Source of the DNA: Holosporaceae bacterium
Lineage (GTDB): Bacteria > Pseudomonadota > Alphaproteobacteria > UBA3830
NCBI GenBank assembly: GCA_031284365.1
Contig: JAISZX010000037.1
Location: forward strand, 1 to 49,408
DNA length: 49,408 nucleotides
Reading direction: 5' to 3'
Shown here: positions 29,742-39,508 of the stretch, piece by piece
Numbering within the stretch: position 1 is the first letter of the stretch
How the letters are laid out: each line of letters begins with the position of its first letter
The notes under the pieces: model-generated
Database searches by the model: none
What the model saw: the letters and a program-made list of their open reading frames with translations, nothing else
Told to the model about the DNA's origin: nothing
Position numbers and translations under genes: made by a program

Positions 29742-29944
29742 TATAACTCCTTCTTTCTTCGGTTAACAAAAGCCGCCCCCATGCGACCTTTTCCTCCGCA
29801 AAATTCACACTGAAAAATCAGACCGAACAGACAACCGCATCTCACGGCGCCTACATTTTGCGTGCGTACTCACCCATCTTATACACCAAAAACGCAAGAA
29901 AAGCAAGCTTTTTTTGAAGTCATTTATATTTTTTGAATAAACTA

Positions 29945-30020
29945 TGGTGGGCCCGGTAAGATTCGAACTTACGACTACTCCGTTATGAGCGGAGGGCTCT
30001 AACCGCTGAACTACAGGCCC
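29945..30020 (-). tRNA. tRNA with CAT anticodon, probably tRNA-Ile2 (lysidine type)
   Basis: GGGCCTGTAGTTCAGCGGTTAGAGCCCTCCGCTCATAACGGAGTAGTCGTAAGTTCGAATCTTACCGGGCCCACCA; CTCATAA loop resembles tRNA-Ile2. Confidence 0.88.
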
Positions 30021-30139
30021 ACGAAGATAAGATACGTGTTTGTAGTAATAAGTCAATCTAAAAAATAAATTTATTCAGGGCTGATTTATGATTTTTTTTT
30101 AATATAGTTAGCTTACGCAGACATTATTATTGTTTCAGA

Positions 30140-30330
30140 ATCGGAAGCCGTACTGTCTGTTTTTGAAAAATTTGACCAAGAAACGATTTCCTATTTTTTG
30201 AACATCATATAAAGAATGGATGGAAGTCCATGGATACGAAAATGTTTTATCGCCGAAACTATTGTATCTGGTATAACTACTGGATTTTCGTTTAACAAAG
30301 TAGTTCATCACGGCTGTTACTGCTATTGTT
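30140..30330 (+). mobile_element. possible decayed N-terminus of a DDE transposase
   Basis: Frame reading SVFEKFDQETISYFLNII*RMDGSPWIRKCFIAETIVSGITT resembles the N-terminal WIRK region of IS4/IS5-like transposases; stops and no downstream ORF. Confidence 0.3.
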
Positions 30331-30424
30331 GCTTCTGTGTCGCGTAGTGAATATATGTTCGTTAATATGGTACAATATTATAAAAATTAATAAAATAGCA
30401 GTGTATATATGAGATAATTGCACT

Positions 30425-31438
30425 ATGTATAAGCTTTTATTAACTATTTTTATACTGTTATTCGTGGAAATAGGCGTTGTTGATTTCCAACATTTCGCTT
30501 TTGCCGAAGAAGAGGAAAGTGAAGAAGAAGGTGGCGAAGAAGAAGGTGAAAACGAGCAAACCGATCAAGCAGATCAGAGTGATGATAATGAAGAGGATGC
30601 TGAAAATTCGTCAGGTGAAGAAGAATCTGTCTCCAATCCAATAAAAACCAAGGAACATGTTCGTTCTGTCGTTGATAGTATTCTGAAAATAAACAAGCAT
30701 ATAATTTCATCTAATCTCAATAAACGAAAAAAGAAATCAAATGATAGTCGCGAGCGTTCTAATCAAGATGATAGTCGCGAGCGTTATGATTCAGATAATA
30801 ATAACGAGCGTTCTAATCAAGATAATAATAGTGAGCATTCTAATTCAGACAATAACAATAAGCGCTCTAATTCAAGTGATAATCGAGAGCATACAAATTC
30901 CGGTGACAACGAAAAAAGTGAAAAAATCACAAGAAGTAAAAATGGTAAAAAGAACAAAAAAGTGAAAGAGCATAAGAACTCTGCAAAAAAAAATCAAAAC
31001 CCACCAAATAATCAGAAATCATCAGCTAAAAATAATGGCAAAAAAAAATCATCAATTAGAAAGAAGAAAGCTGTAAAATCAGGATCAAGTCACTTTAAAT
31101 CAGGCAAAATGAGTCAATTCTATTCTCCAAAAAAAATATATACTGTAAAAAACATACGATTGCCGAATAATGCAACCAACAAATATTTAAATAATGCTAA
31201 TAATATGTACACAAAATATGGCAAAACAAAATCATATGGGAAAAAAGCCACCTTACATGACGATCAAAAATTACGTGATGATCAAAAAATAGAATACAAA
31301 GTAAAATCGTACAGAAGCGACAAACCTGAGAAGGCATCTGAAGATACGCTAATCAACCATAAACTTACAGTAAAAAATTATTTTGGTAACAAGAAACGCT
31401 GCGGTACATCCAGAGGATGCTCTTCCAAATCAACATAA
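30425..31438 (+). CDS. hypothetical exported low-complexity repeat protein (acidic N-terminal part, Ser/Asn/Arg repeats, Lys-rich C-terminal part)
   Basis: Signal-like N-terminus ending at FAFA|EEEE; acidic block; ~6 units of a 9-aa DNSRERSNQ-like repeat; basic C-terminus. Confidence 0.7.
   Translation: MYKLLLTIFILLFVEIGVVDFQHFAFAEEEESEEEGGEEEGENEQTDQADQSDDNEEDAENSSGEEESVSNPIKTKEHVRSVVDSILKINKHIISSNLNKRKKKSNDSRERSNQDDSRERYDSDNNNERSNQDNNSEHSNSDNNNKRSNSSDNREHTNSGDNEKSEKITRSKNGKKNKKVKEHKNSAKKNQNPPNNQKSSAKNNGKKKSSIRKKKAVKSGSSHFKSGKMSQFYSPKKIYTVKNIRLPNNATNKYLNNANNMYTKYGKTKSYGKKATLHDDQKLRDDQKIEYKVKSYRSDKPEKASEDTLINHKLTVKNYFGNKKRCGTSRGCSSKST
30743..30910 (+). repeat. degenerate 27-bp tandem repeat (about 6 units) within orphan ORF
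   Basis: gatagtcgcgagcgttctaatcaa / gatagtcgcgagcgttatgattca / gataataataacgagcgttctaatcaa ... encoding DSRERSNQD DSRERYDSD NNNERSNQD NNSEHSNSD NNNKRSNSS DNREHTNSG. Confidence 0.85.
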
Positions 31439-31535
31439 GATATTCCGAATAACTACTTGAATTTACTGTAATCGTTATCGTTGGATACAAAATCTTAACC
31501 AATTCCAATAGATCAGATTTCAATAGTTTCTGATA

Positions 31536-32432
31536 TTATTGAGTCGGGATAACCTGAGTTAATTGCTGCGGCTGTGGAACAGGTACTGCATATTGCGGCT
31601 GTGGAACAGGTACTGCACTCTGCGGCTGTGGAACAGGTACTGCACTCTGCGGCTGCAATTGGACGCTTGGAGGATGAGGCAGCGGCATTTCGGGAATATT
31701 TTTTTCGTTGTTCTCAGGAAGGTTAATGTCATCGTTGATTGCTTCATATAGAGTTTCTTCAATGGAATCGTCTGACACGCTCACTATGCGAGCTTCCGAA
31801 AAATCGTGCTTACGCAGCCATTTAACTAATTTTTCTGCATTTTTTCCTTTTTTAAAAGGCCCACAGAATATGAACGACTCTCCACTCCCGGTTTGAGAAG
31901 CTTCAACGTGTACCACATATCCTTTCTCAGTTAGTAATTTTTGAATTTCGAGAGCGATGTTATTCTTAAAATATCCTATAAATACAATTCTTTTGCCGTG
32001 CAAACTGTTTTGATTTATTTGTATCGGCTTACTCATATCTTGTGTAGTTTTTTCAATTGAGCACTTATCATCAGTTGCATGGCTAGCCGCAATTTCCCTC
32101 AATAGAGAATCAATTGTTACATGCGAAGATGCATCATATGCAGGTTTTTTGTCCATGACTTCGGAAAGTGATGATGAAGCTGATTCAGCAGCAGATGCTA
32201 AAATTGCAAGAATTTTATCTGATATACCAGATGATTGTGAATCAACAACTGATTCAACATCTTTTAAAGAAATGCCTTTTTCTGAGTCTGGACCTGTCGG
32301 GTCAAAATTCTTTGAACCTGCAGATTGTAATGTCGGAAATACTGTGGTGCCCGTGAAAAATCCAGCGCAAAAAAATAATCCTCCAAGCGTTATTAAAACT
32401 ATGACTCCCAGTATCGCAACGACCTTGTTCAT
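31536..32432 (-). CDS. membrane-anchored protein with SPOR-like domain and C-terminal Pro/Gln repeats
   Basis: N-terminal TM (VVAILGVIVLITLGGLFFCAGFF); SPOR-like IVFIGYFKNNIALEIQKLLTEKGY...FIFCGPFKKGKNAEKLVKWLRKH; C-terminal (SAVPVPQPQ)n. Confidence 0.65.
   Translation of the reverse strand: MNKVVAILGVIVLITLGGLFFCAGFFTGTTVFPTLQSAGSKNFDPTGPDSEKGISLKDVESVVDSQSSGISDKILAILASAAESASSSLSEVMDKKPAYDASSHVTIDSLLREIAASHATDDKCSIEKTTQDMSKPIQINQNSLHGKRIVFIGYFKNNIALEIQKLLTEKGYVVHVEASQTGSGESFIFCGPFKKGKNAEKLVKWLRKHDFSEARIVSVSDDSIEETLYEAINDDINLPENNEKNIPEMPLPHPPSVQLQPQSAVPVPQPQSAVPVPQPQYAVPVPQPQQLTQVIPTQ
31567..31653 (-). repeat. 27-bp tandem repeat, 3 units plus partial
   Basis: tgcggctgtggaacaggtactgca(tat/ctc) at 31567, 31594, 31621, then partial at 31648; units nearly identical. 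Confidence 0.95.
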
Positions 32433-32533
32433 AATATTTTATCCATTAACCTTCAAAAAAACATTACGTATGTTATTCTCAGCATACTGTGAAGATATTT
32501 ACAAAAGATTACCTGTTGTCTTGAAAGGAGAAA

Positions 32534-33868
32534 ATGTTTAGTTCAGCGATTATATTAGCGGCCGGAGTTGGATCGAGGTTAAAATCAAATACACCGAAAG
32601 TGTACCACAAGGTTGGCGGGCTGTCTTTGGTTGACCATATAATAATGACCGCACGCAGCGTAAATTTACGTGAGATTACAGTTGTTTTGAATCCAAAATA
32701 TCAGAATATTCGATTGAAATTCGATGCAGATATTATTAAAGCGCATCAGGAAATCCTCAAAGGAACTGCTGATGCTGTAAAATGCGGTCTCAATGTAATG
32801 TCAATCGACACTGATTCATGGATATACGTGCTTTATGGCGATATTCCGCTAATAACAGCAGAAACTTTACTAAAAATGGCGGAAGTTGCGCATAAATGCG
32901 AAAGGACTGCTGTTGTGGTGCTGGCAATGGATGCAACCGGAACAAATGGTCTTGGAAGGCTGGAACCAGCTGATCAGGAAGGAACAATCGCCGGCATCAT
33001 CGAGGCAAAAGACATCTCAAACTGCGCAAAAACATTGCCTTTGTGCAACGCTGGCATGTTGATAAGGGGAGATATACTCAAAAAATTCATAAATGAGATT
33101 AAACCAAGCGCCATAACCGGAGAATTTTATATCACAGAAATAGTTAGACTAGCTTATGAATCCGGTTATATATGTAGGTATTATGAATGCGATTCACGAG
33201 AGCTTGCCGGAGTCAACACCCGTGCAGAGCTGGCTCTCCTGGAGAAAAATTTTCAGGAAAGAGAGCGTAAGAAACATCTTGACAATGGAGTTACGCTTGT
33301 TGCTCCGGAGACCACTTTTTTTTCCTACGATACTCATCTTGAAAATGATGTTACGGTGTACCCATATGTTGTATTTTTGGAAGGTGTTCATGTGGGTAGT
33401 GGAGCGCATATCGGTCCTTTCTGCGTGGTTGAAGGATCAAAAATAGGCTCCGCAAAAGTCGGACCTTTTTCACGGTTAAGAACCGGAGCCGACATTCTTG
33501 ATGGTGTGAAAATTGGAAATTTCGTTGAGGTGAAGAACAGTGTCATATCTGAAAATACCAAGATAAATCATCTAAGTTATGTTGGAGATTCCACAGTTGG
33601 GAAAAATACCAATATCGGCGCTGGAACTATCACATGCAATTACGATGGATTTAAAAAGCATAAAACAATCATTGGAGAAAATGTTTTCGTTGGATCAAAT
33701 ACTGCTTTGATTGCGCCGGTGGAAGTGTGCGATAATGCAACGGTTGGAGCTGGAAGTGTTATCGTGCAAAATGTCGCTGATGGAGAGCTAGCCATTGCTC
33801 GAAGTGATCAGAAAAACATATCTGACTGGTATAAAAAATTTAGAAGGAATAAAAAATGTGCGGAATAG
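32534..33868 (+). CDS. glmU: bifunctional GlmU (GlcNAc-1-P uridylyltransferase / GlcN-1-P acetyltransferase)
   Basis: IILAAGVGSRLKSNTPKVYHKVGG; hexapeptide repeat C-terminus with TITCNYDGFKKHKTIIG. Confidence 0.97.
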   Translation: MFSSAIILAAGVGSRLKSNTPKVYHKVGGLSLVDHIIMTARSVNLREITVVLNPKYQNIRLKFDADIIKAHQEILKGTADAVKCGLNVMSIDTDSWIYVLYGDIPLITAETLLKMAEVAHKCERTAVVVLAMDATGTNGLGRLEPADQEGTIAGIIEAKDISNCAKTLPLCNAGMLIRGDILKKFINEIKPSAITGEFYITEIVRLAYESGYICRYYECDSRELAGVNTRAELALLEKNFQERERKKHLDNGVTLVAPETTFFSYDTHLENDVTVYPYVVFLEGVHVGSGAHIGPFCVVEGSKIGSAKVGPFSRLRTGADILDGVKIGNFVEVKNSVISENTKINHLSYVGDSTVGKNTNIGAGTITCNYDGFKKHKTIIGENVFVGSNTALIAPVEVCDNATVGAGSVIVQNVADGELAIARSDQKNISDWYKKFRRNKKCAE

Positions 33869-35616
33869 CAGGAGTAGTCGGAAAATCAAATGATGACGTT
33901 GTAAAAAAAGTCATCGAAAGGTTAGAAAAGCTGGAGTATCGGGGATACGATTCAGCTGGAGTTGCAGTTGTTAGCAATGGTCAGATTGAAAGATTGCGCG
34001 CAGTGGGAAAGTTGCGAAATCTGAAAGCTAAATTGGAACAGAATCCCCTTTCCGGCAGCGTTGGAATAGGACACACAAGGTGGGCAACACACGGAAAACC
34101 AACGGAAAATAATGCTCACCCAATTGTGTCTGAGAATTTGGCCATTGTTCACAATGGTATCATCGAAAATTATAAAGAATTAAAATTTGAACTGCAGAAA
34201 GACGGATTTATTTTCGAAACCGAAACAGATACGGAAGTGATTGCGCACCTTTTGCAGCGGGAAATAAACAGAGGACTTTCATCTCGCAAATCATTTGAAA
34301 ATGTTTTGAAAGTTATAGAAGGAAGCTATGCGATAGCCGCAATTTTTTCGTCTCTCCCAAATACAATAATTGCAGCCAGGCAGAAAAGTCCTTTGGCAGT
34401 GGGTTTTGGTGATAACATGTGCGTGGGGTCGGACGTGAGCTCCATACTACCTTGCAGCGAGGTAGTATACCTGGAAGATGGAGAATATGTTGAAATTACC
34501 GAAGATAACGCGCTGTTTTTCAATAAAAATTTCCAACAAGTAAAACCTAAAAAGCAAAAGATATCGATAGATTTGGAAAACACGGATAAAGGAGAGTACT
34601 CACACTACATGCTCAAGGAAATTATGGAGCAGTCAAGTACGATTCGCAAAACTATTCTACACAACAAAATAGATAAAAATATTTTTGAGGGAGTTTCTAG
34701 AATTTTGATTCTTGCATGTGGAACATCACACCATGCAGGAATGGTAGCGAAATATTGGTTTGAAAAATTTTTAAAAATTCCAACAGATGTTGAAATCGCC
34801 TCGGAATATAGATACAGATCACCAATTATTGGTGAAAATGTGTTGGCCATTGCAATTACCCAATCTGGGGAAACAATTGATACACTTGAAGCAACCGAAT
34901 ACGTGCGTAGGTACAATAATTCCAAAGTAGTGGCCATCGCAAATGTCAAAAATAGCGCAATTTCAAGAATCTCGGACGTTACTTTCTACACAGAGGCTGG
35001 CATTGAGATTGGAGTTGCTTCCACAAAAGCATTCACAGCTCAGCTAACGATACTGGCAGAGCTGGCCTTCCATAACTACGATTTTCTAACGCGAGAATTT
35101 CAGAATCTCCCGACATTGTGCGAAGAAACACTTGATCTGCAGAATGAGATAAAAGATCTGGCAAAAAGAATATGTTCTGCCAGCAGTGCCATATACCTTG
35201 GACGTGGATCACTCTACCCAATTGCCATGGAAGGAGCGTTAAAACTGAAAGAGATTTCCTACATTCACGCCGAGGGATTCGCAGCCGGAGAGATGAAACA
35301 TGGTCCAATAGCATTGATAGATGATGACACTCCGGTGATATGCCTATGTCCTCACAATGAATTGTTCGAAAAGACTTCATCTAATATTCAAGTTGCGCTT
35401 GCCCGAGGAAAAAATGTCATTATATTTACCGATTCTGACGGAAGTAAGTTTCTGCCACCCGAGACTACAAAAATTGTTTTACCAAAAATTCCGGAAGAAT
35501 TTGCTCCAATTTTATATGTCATACCACTGCAGTTGCTGGCGTACTACGCGGCGTCATTGCGTGGTACGGATGTTGATAAACCACGAAATTTGGCCAAATC
35601 TGTAACAGTGGAGTAG
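33856..35616 (+). CDS. glmS: glutamine--fructose-6-phosphate aminotransferase
   Basis: MCGIAGVVG N-terminal Cys; GIGHTRWATHG; C-terminal DKPRNLAKSVTVE. Confidence 0.98.
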   Translation: MCGIAGVVGKSNDDVVKKVIERLEKLEYRGYDSAGVAVVSNGQIERLRAVGKLRNLKAKLEQNPLSGSVGIGHTRWATHGKPTENNAHPIVSENLAIVHNGIIENYKELKFELQKDGFIFETETDTEVIAHLLQREINRGLSSRKSFENVLKVIEGSYAIAAIFSSLPNTIIAARQKSPLAVGFGDNMCVGSDVSSILPCSEVVYLEDGEYVEITEDNALFFNKNFQQVKPKKQKISIDLENTDKGEYSHYMLKEIMEQSSTIRKTILHNKIDKNIFEGVSRILILACGTSHHAGMVAKYWFEKFLKIPTDVEIASEYRYRSPIIGENVLAIAITQSGETIDTLEATEYVRRYNNSKVVAIANVKNSAISRISDVTFYTEAGIEIGVASTKAFTAQLTILAELAFHNYDFLTREFQNLPTLCEETLDLQNEIKDLAKRICSASSAIYLGRGSLYPIAMEGALKLKEISYIHAEGFAAGEMKHGPIALIDDDTPVICLCPHNELFEKTSSNIQVALARGKNVIIFTDSDGSKFLPPETTKIVLPKIPEEFAPILYVIPLQLLAYYAASLRGTDVDKPRNLAKSVTVE

Positions 35617-35620
35617 AAAA

Positions 35621-36568
35621 ATGGATAAAGAATTAGATTACGCAAAATCAATAATAAAAGAAGAAATTTCTGGACTGGAAGCAGTTTACAACTCTTTAAA
35701 TGACAGTATTATCAACGCAATAGAGCTACTTTACAAAAAAAAAGGGCACGTGATTGTATCCGGCATGGGAAAACCGGGGCATATTGGACGAAAAATATCA
35801 GCTACGCTGGCTTCCACCGGAACTCCATCGTTTTTTCTGCATCCCGGTGAGGCTAGCCATGGTGATCTCGGCGAAATTTCTGGTTCTGATGTGTTGCTGG
35901 TTCTTTCTCTATCAGGAAACACGCAGGAGTTGGTTCCGATGCTTTCCTATGCGAATCGTTTTGGCATAGATGTTGTTGCAATTACATCGAATCCAGAAAG
36001 TATTCTGGCGAAGGCTTCCACGGTTTGCGTATTGATGCCGAAAGTAAAGGAGGCCTGTCCATATAATCTTGCTCCAACAACAACGACCACCATGATGCTG
36101 GCAATGGGCGATGTTATTGCGCTGTGCCTGCTGAAAAAAAAGGAATTTAACCGGGAGGATTTTAAAAATTTGCATCCGGGAGGCGCCCTCGGGAAGCGGT
36201 TACTGACCGTTGGAGATCTGATGCACAAAGATGTCCCGGTTGCCCACGGTAACGACCTTATGGAAAATATTCTGGTGAATATGACACAAAAATCCTTTGG
36301 TTGTATCTGCATTATAGATGACAATGGAAAGATTATTGGGATTATCACAGATGGAGATTTAAGAAGGAATATTTGTGAGAATTTTCTGAAAATGAAGGCT
36401 ATCGAAGTAATGAGCAGAAATCCTAAAATTGTTTCAAAAAATATGTTTGCACAGGAGGCCACAAAAATGATGAACGACCACAAGATCACAAGTTTATTCG
36501 TCACAGAGGATGATCTCCCCTGCGGAATTATCCATATCCACGATTGCCTGAGAGCTGGTCTTGTTTAA
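35621..36568 (+). CDS. kdsD: D-arabinose-5-phosphate isomerase (KpsF/GutQ family)
   Basis: SIS domain (VSGMGKPGHIGRKISATLASTGTPSFFLHPGEASHGDLG), HPGGALGKRLL, CBS pair. Confidence 0.95.
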   Translation: MDKELDYAKSIIKEEISGLEAVYNSLNDSIINAIELLYKKKGHVIVSGMGKPGHIGRKISATLASTGTPSFFLHPGEASHGDLGEISGSDVLLVLSLSGNTQELVPMLSYANRFGIDVVAITSNPESILAKASTVCVLMPKVKEACPYNLAPTTTTTMMLAMGDVIALCLLKKKEFNREDFKNLHPGGALGKRLLTVGDLMHKDVPVAHGNDLMENILVNMTQKSFGCICIIDDNGKIIGIITDGDLRRNICENFLKMKAIEVMSRNPKIVSKNMFAQEATKMMNDHKITSLFVTEDDLPCGIIHIHDCLRAGLV

Positions 36569-36591
36569 AAAAATCATAAAAGTGGTGTAAA

Positions 36592-37719
36592 ATGAACGTG
36601 ATTGAGTTTTGCTCTGATCTAATAAAGTGTAAAAGCGTTACTCCAAATGATGATGGGGCGATTGAGTATCTCGCACATTTTTTATCTTCAATTGGATTTG
36701 AAACAAAAGTGCTAACATTTTCATCAGCCGATAATTCGAATACCATCAAAAATCTTTTTGCAAAATACGGATGCTCAGATGAAAAAGTACTTGGATTCAT
36801 TGGTCACTCTGACGTTGTTCCGGCCGGAAACAATTGGGACGTTGATCCATTTGCAGCCGTCCAGAACAATGGATTTTTGATTGGTCGCGGAGTGGCTGAC
36901 ATGAAGGGTGGCATAGCGGCATTTTGCTGTGCTATCGCTAAATTTGTGCAACGGCCATTTTTCGGAACCATTGAATTTTTCATAACGGGAGATGAAGAAG
37001 TCGGATCGTATGAAGGAATTCAATCGCTTATAAAATGGGCAGTAGAAAATAATCATATTCCCCACGATTGTTTGATTGGAGAGCCTTCATCTGATTCACA
37101 ACTCGGAGACAGAATCTATCTTGGACATCGCGGAAGCCTAAACGTTATGGTAAAATCACGGGGAAAACAGGGACACTCTGCCTACCCGGCTAATTATAAA
37201 AATTCCCTCGCGAATCTTTGCAAATACGTTGCGAAAATTAGTGATTACAAATTGAAATATGAAAATAAAAAATTTCCGCAAACTAATCTTGAAGTTACCA
37301 TGTTATTTACCGATAACTGCGCTATGAACGTGGTTCCCGAGTTGTCTTCAGCTAATTTAAACATACGATTCGGAGATGATTATACATCGGAAATTTTGAA
37401 AACTGTGATAGAGCAAGAAGCGAAAGAATTCAATGAGTTAGCATTCGATTTTTATCCAAGCGGAGAAGCATATTACTGCGATGACGAGCGTCTGAAAAAT
37501 ATTCTTTCAGAATCAATAAAAGAAATAGTTGGGATTAGTCCATCTTTTTCTGCGGCCGGTGGAACGTCCGATGGACGGTTTATGATAAAACATTGCAATG
37601 TTATCGAATTTGGAGTGCGAGATGCAACAATTCACCAAAAGAATGAAAAAGTAAAAATCGAAGACTTGCAAAATTTGGAAAAAATATATCTAGCATTTTT
37701 AGAAAAATATTTTCAATGA
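36592..37719 (+). CDS. dapE: succinyl-diaminopimelate desuccinylase
   Basis: IKCKSVTPNDDGAIEYL, GHSDVVPAG, RGVADMKGG, GTSDGRF. Confidence 0.95.
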   Translation: MNVIEFCSDLIKCKSVTPNDDGAIEYLAHFLSSIGFETKVLTFSSADNSNTIKNLFAKYGCSDEKVLGFIGHSDVVPAGNNWDVDPFAAVQNNGFLIGRGVADMKGGIAAFCCAIAKFVQRPFFGTIEFFITGDEEVGSYEGIQSLIKWAVENNHIPHDCLIGEPSSDSQLGDRIYLGHRGSLNVMVKSRGKQGHSAYPANYKNSLANLCKYVAKISDYKLKYENKKFPQTNLEVTMLFTDNCAMNVVPELSSANLNIRFGDDYTSEILKTVIEQEAKEFNELAFDFYPSGEAYYCDDERLKNILSESIKEIVGISPSFSAAGGTSDGRFMIKHCNVIEFGVRDATIHQKNEKVKIEDLQNLEKIYLAFLEKYFQ

Positions 37720-38156
37720 TAACAGGAATAGATGATGTGGAAGTTATCGCAAAAATACATCAAAGCTGTTTTGATGACGGATGGAGTACGAGAAGTTTCC
37801 AGGAAATGTTATCAAACAATGTTTTTTTCGGATTTTCATCAAAAGAAAAATCGACCCATGGATTTATTTTATGTAAAAAAGTGTGTGATGAGATTGAGAT
37901 CATTACTTTTTGCGTGCTGCCGCAATTCAGGAATCAAGGGATTGGAAAATCGTTGATAGAAGCCATCGACCTTTATGCTAAAACTCATTCAGTTAATCTA
38001 ATATTCTTGGAAGTTAGTGAAGATAATATGATTGCGCAAAGAATATACGAAAAATTCGGATACAAAAAAATTTCTGAGCGTAAAGGGTATTATCGGACGC
38101 AAACCTACTGCAAAAATGCAATAGTTATGTTGAAAAAAACAGACTTCAAAAAATAA
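37716..38156 (+). CDS. GNAT N-acetyltransferase, RimI-like
   Basis: VLPQFRNQGIGKSLIEAI, LEVSEDNMIAQRIYEKFGYKKISERKGYY. Confidence 0.85.
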   Translation: MITGIDDVEVIAKIHQSCFDDGWSTRSFQEMLSNNVFFGFSSKEKSTHGFILCKKVCDEIEIITFCVLPQFRNQGIGKSLIEAIDLYAKTHSVNLIFLEVSEDNMIAQRIYEKFGYKKISERKGYYRTQTYCKNAIVMLKKTDFKK

Positions 38157-38203
38157 ACAATTCATTAACTATTATCAATTTATTCTAAAGGTAAGTAGTT
38201 TAT

Positions 38204-39508
38204 ATGGTAAATGAGATGAAGTCTTTTGTTCAATGGCACGAAGGAATGTTATTATCGCCCCATCATTTTCAGCAATCAGATAATTATCTACAGCATTTAC
38301 TAAGTGTTTTCGGCGCAGCGGGATCTGCATTTTTTTTCGGAGTTTACGATTTAAAAATAGATACATCTGCCCTTGCTTCTGGGATTGTAAGAGTCCTAAA
38401 TGTACGCGGAATTTTTCAAGATGGACTTTACTTTGATTTTGATGCAATTTACGACAAAGCTCTTGAAAAAAATCTTGTGGAATATTTTATGGCAAACAGC
38501 GCAGCGGTGAAAATTTATCTTGCGATACCTGCGCGCAGAGCCGGAGAAAATCAACTCACAGGTGTAATGTCCAGATATTATTCGTCAGAAATAATCAACA
38601 TAGGAGATGAAAATACCGGAGAAAATACCATCAATATACCTGTTTTAAAACCAAAGCTAAAATTGCTGTTGGAAAATGAAGTTGATGCGCGTTACGTAAG
38701 TTTTCCAATTTTTGAGGCAGAAAAATCTGTTGACAGAGGGATTGTGGGCACAAATTTTCTACCCCCATTCATTGTGCTTGAAGAGCATTCAAAAATTTTT
38801 GAGATGTGCAGAGAATTGGCGCAGATTATTCGTAGCAAAGTTTCGTATTTTTCTGACCGCAAAGACAATTATTCCAGAACAGCAACTGATGAGACGATGG
38901 CCAGTCTACGTTTACTAATTAATGCAGTGCTGCCGCTCGAAGCAATAATTCGTATCAACAACATTCAACCATTTGAAATATATAAATGTCTTCTGGGAGT
39001 AGTTTCGGGTATTATTTCGATAAATCCAACGCAACTAATTCCAAGATTGCAGATTTACAATCATAACAATCTGTTCGATACCTTCGATTCTCTGCTTCAG
39101 TATGCAAAAAATATCCTTGGTTATCTAAAGCAGCAGTACGATATCATTCATTTCGATAAAGATGGCGCAATCTTTAAATTGATGATGAAGAAAGAATGGC
39201 TGGCCAAAGACGAAATTGCCATCGGTATCCAAAAAGCTTTTTCAAACTCCGATGATGAAATTTTTGCGTGGATTAACGAAGTACAAATAGCAAGCGAATC
39301 AATGCTTTCGGCTGTTCGGGATAAGCGTGTGCTTGGAGCAGGACGAAAAATTTTAGAGAGAGGTGCATACATAACCCAGCCAAATGGTATGACTATAATT
39401 TCGGTAAAAGTGAAAACGGCCTACATAAAACCTGCAGAAAAATTATGTTTACTTAATACATCACAAAATATTATTCCAGACGAGGTTGTGCTGTATGCAG
39501 AGTGCTAA
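38204..39508 (+). CDS. tssK: type VI secretion system baseplate protein TssK
   Basis: VQWHEGMLLSPHHFQQSDNYLQHLL (TssK N-terminal signature); followed by tssL/tssM. Confidence 0.92.
   Translation: MVNEMKSFVQWHEGMLLSPHHFQQSDNYLQHLLSVFGAAGSAFFFGVYDLKIDTSALASGIVRVLNVRGIFQDGLYFDFDAIYDKALEKNLVEYFMANSAAVKIYLAIPARRAGENQLTGVMSRYYSSEIINIGDENTGENTINIPVLKPKLKLLLENEVDARYVSFPIFEAEKSVDRGIVGTNFLPPFIVLEEHSKIFEMCRELAQIIRSKVSYFSDRKDNYSRTATDETMASLRLLINAVLPLEAIIRINNIQPFEIYKCLLGVVSGIISINPTQLIPRLQIYNHNNLFDTFDSLLQYAKNILGYLKQQYDIIHFDKDGAIFKLMMKKEWLAKDEIAIGIQKAFSNSDDEIFAWINEVQIASESMLSAVRDKRVLGAGRKILERGAYITQPNGMTIISVKVKTAYIKPAEKLCLLNTSQNIIPDEVVLYAEC

Noticed and set aside
29805-30056. 83-aa minus-strand ORF
   Set aside because: Overlaps the whole tRNA-Ile2 gene; its translation (VVQRLEPSAHNGVVVSSNLTGPT) is the usual spurious tRNA-derived peptide.
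30743-30910. Regularly spaced 27-bp repeats, considered as a CRISPR array
   Set aside because: No spacers; units are contiguous, degenerate and in frame with a 9-aa coding repeat.
31567-31653. 27-bp direct repeats, considered as CRISPR or iterons
   Set aside because: Head-to-tail without spacers and in frame in the C-terminus of ORF 31536-32432.
33800-33856. glmS ribozyme/riboswitch upstream of glmS
   Set aside because: glmS overlaps the end of glmU by 13 bp; no leader available.
35947-36504. 185-aa minus-strand ORF
   Set aside because: Antisense to kdsD; shadow ORF.
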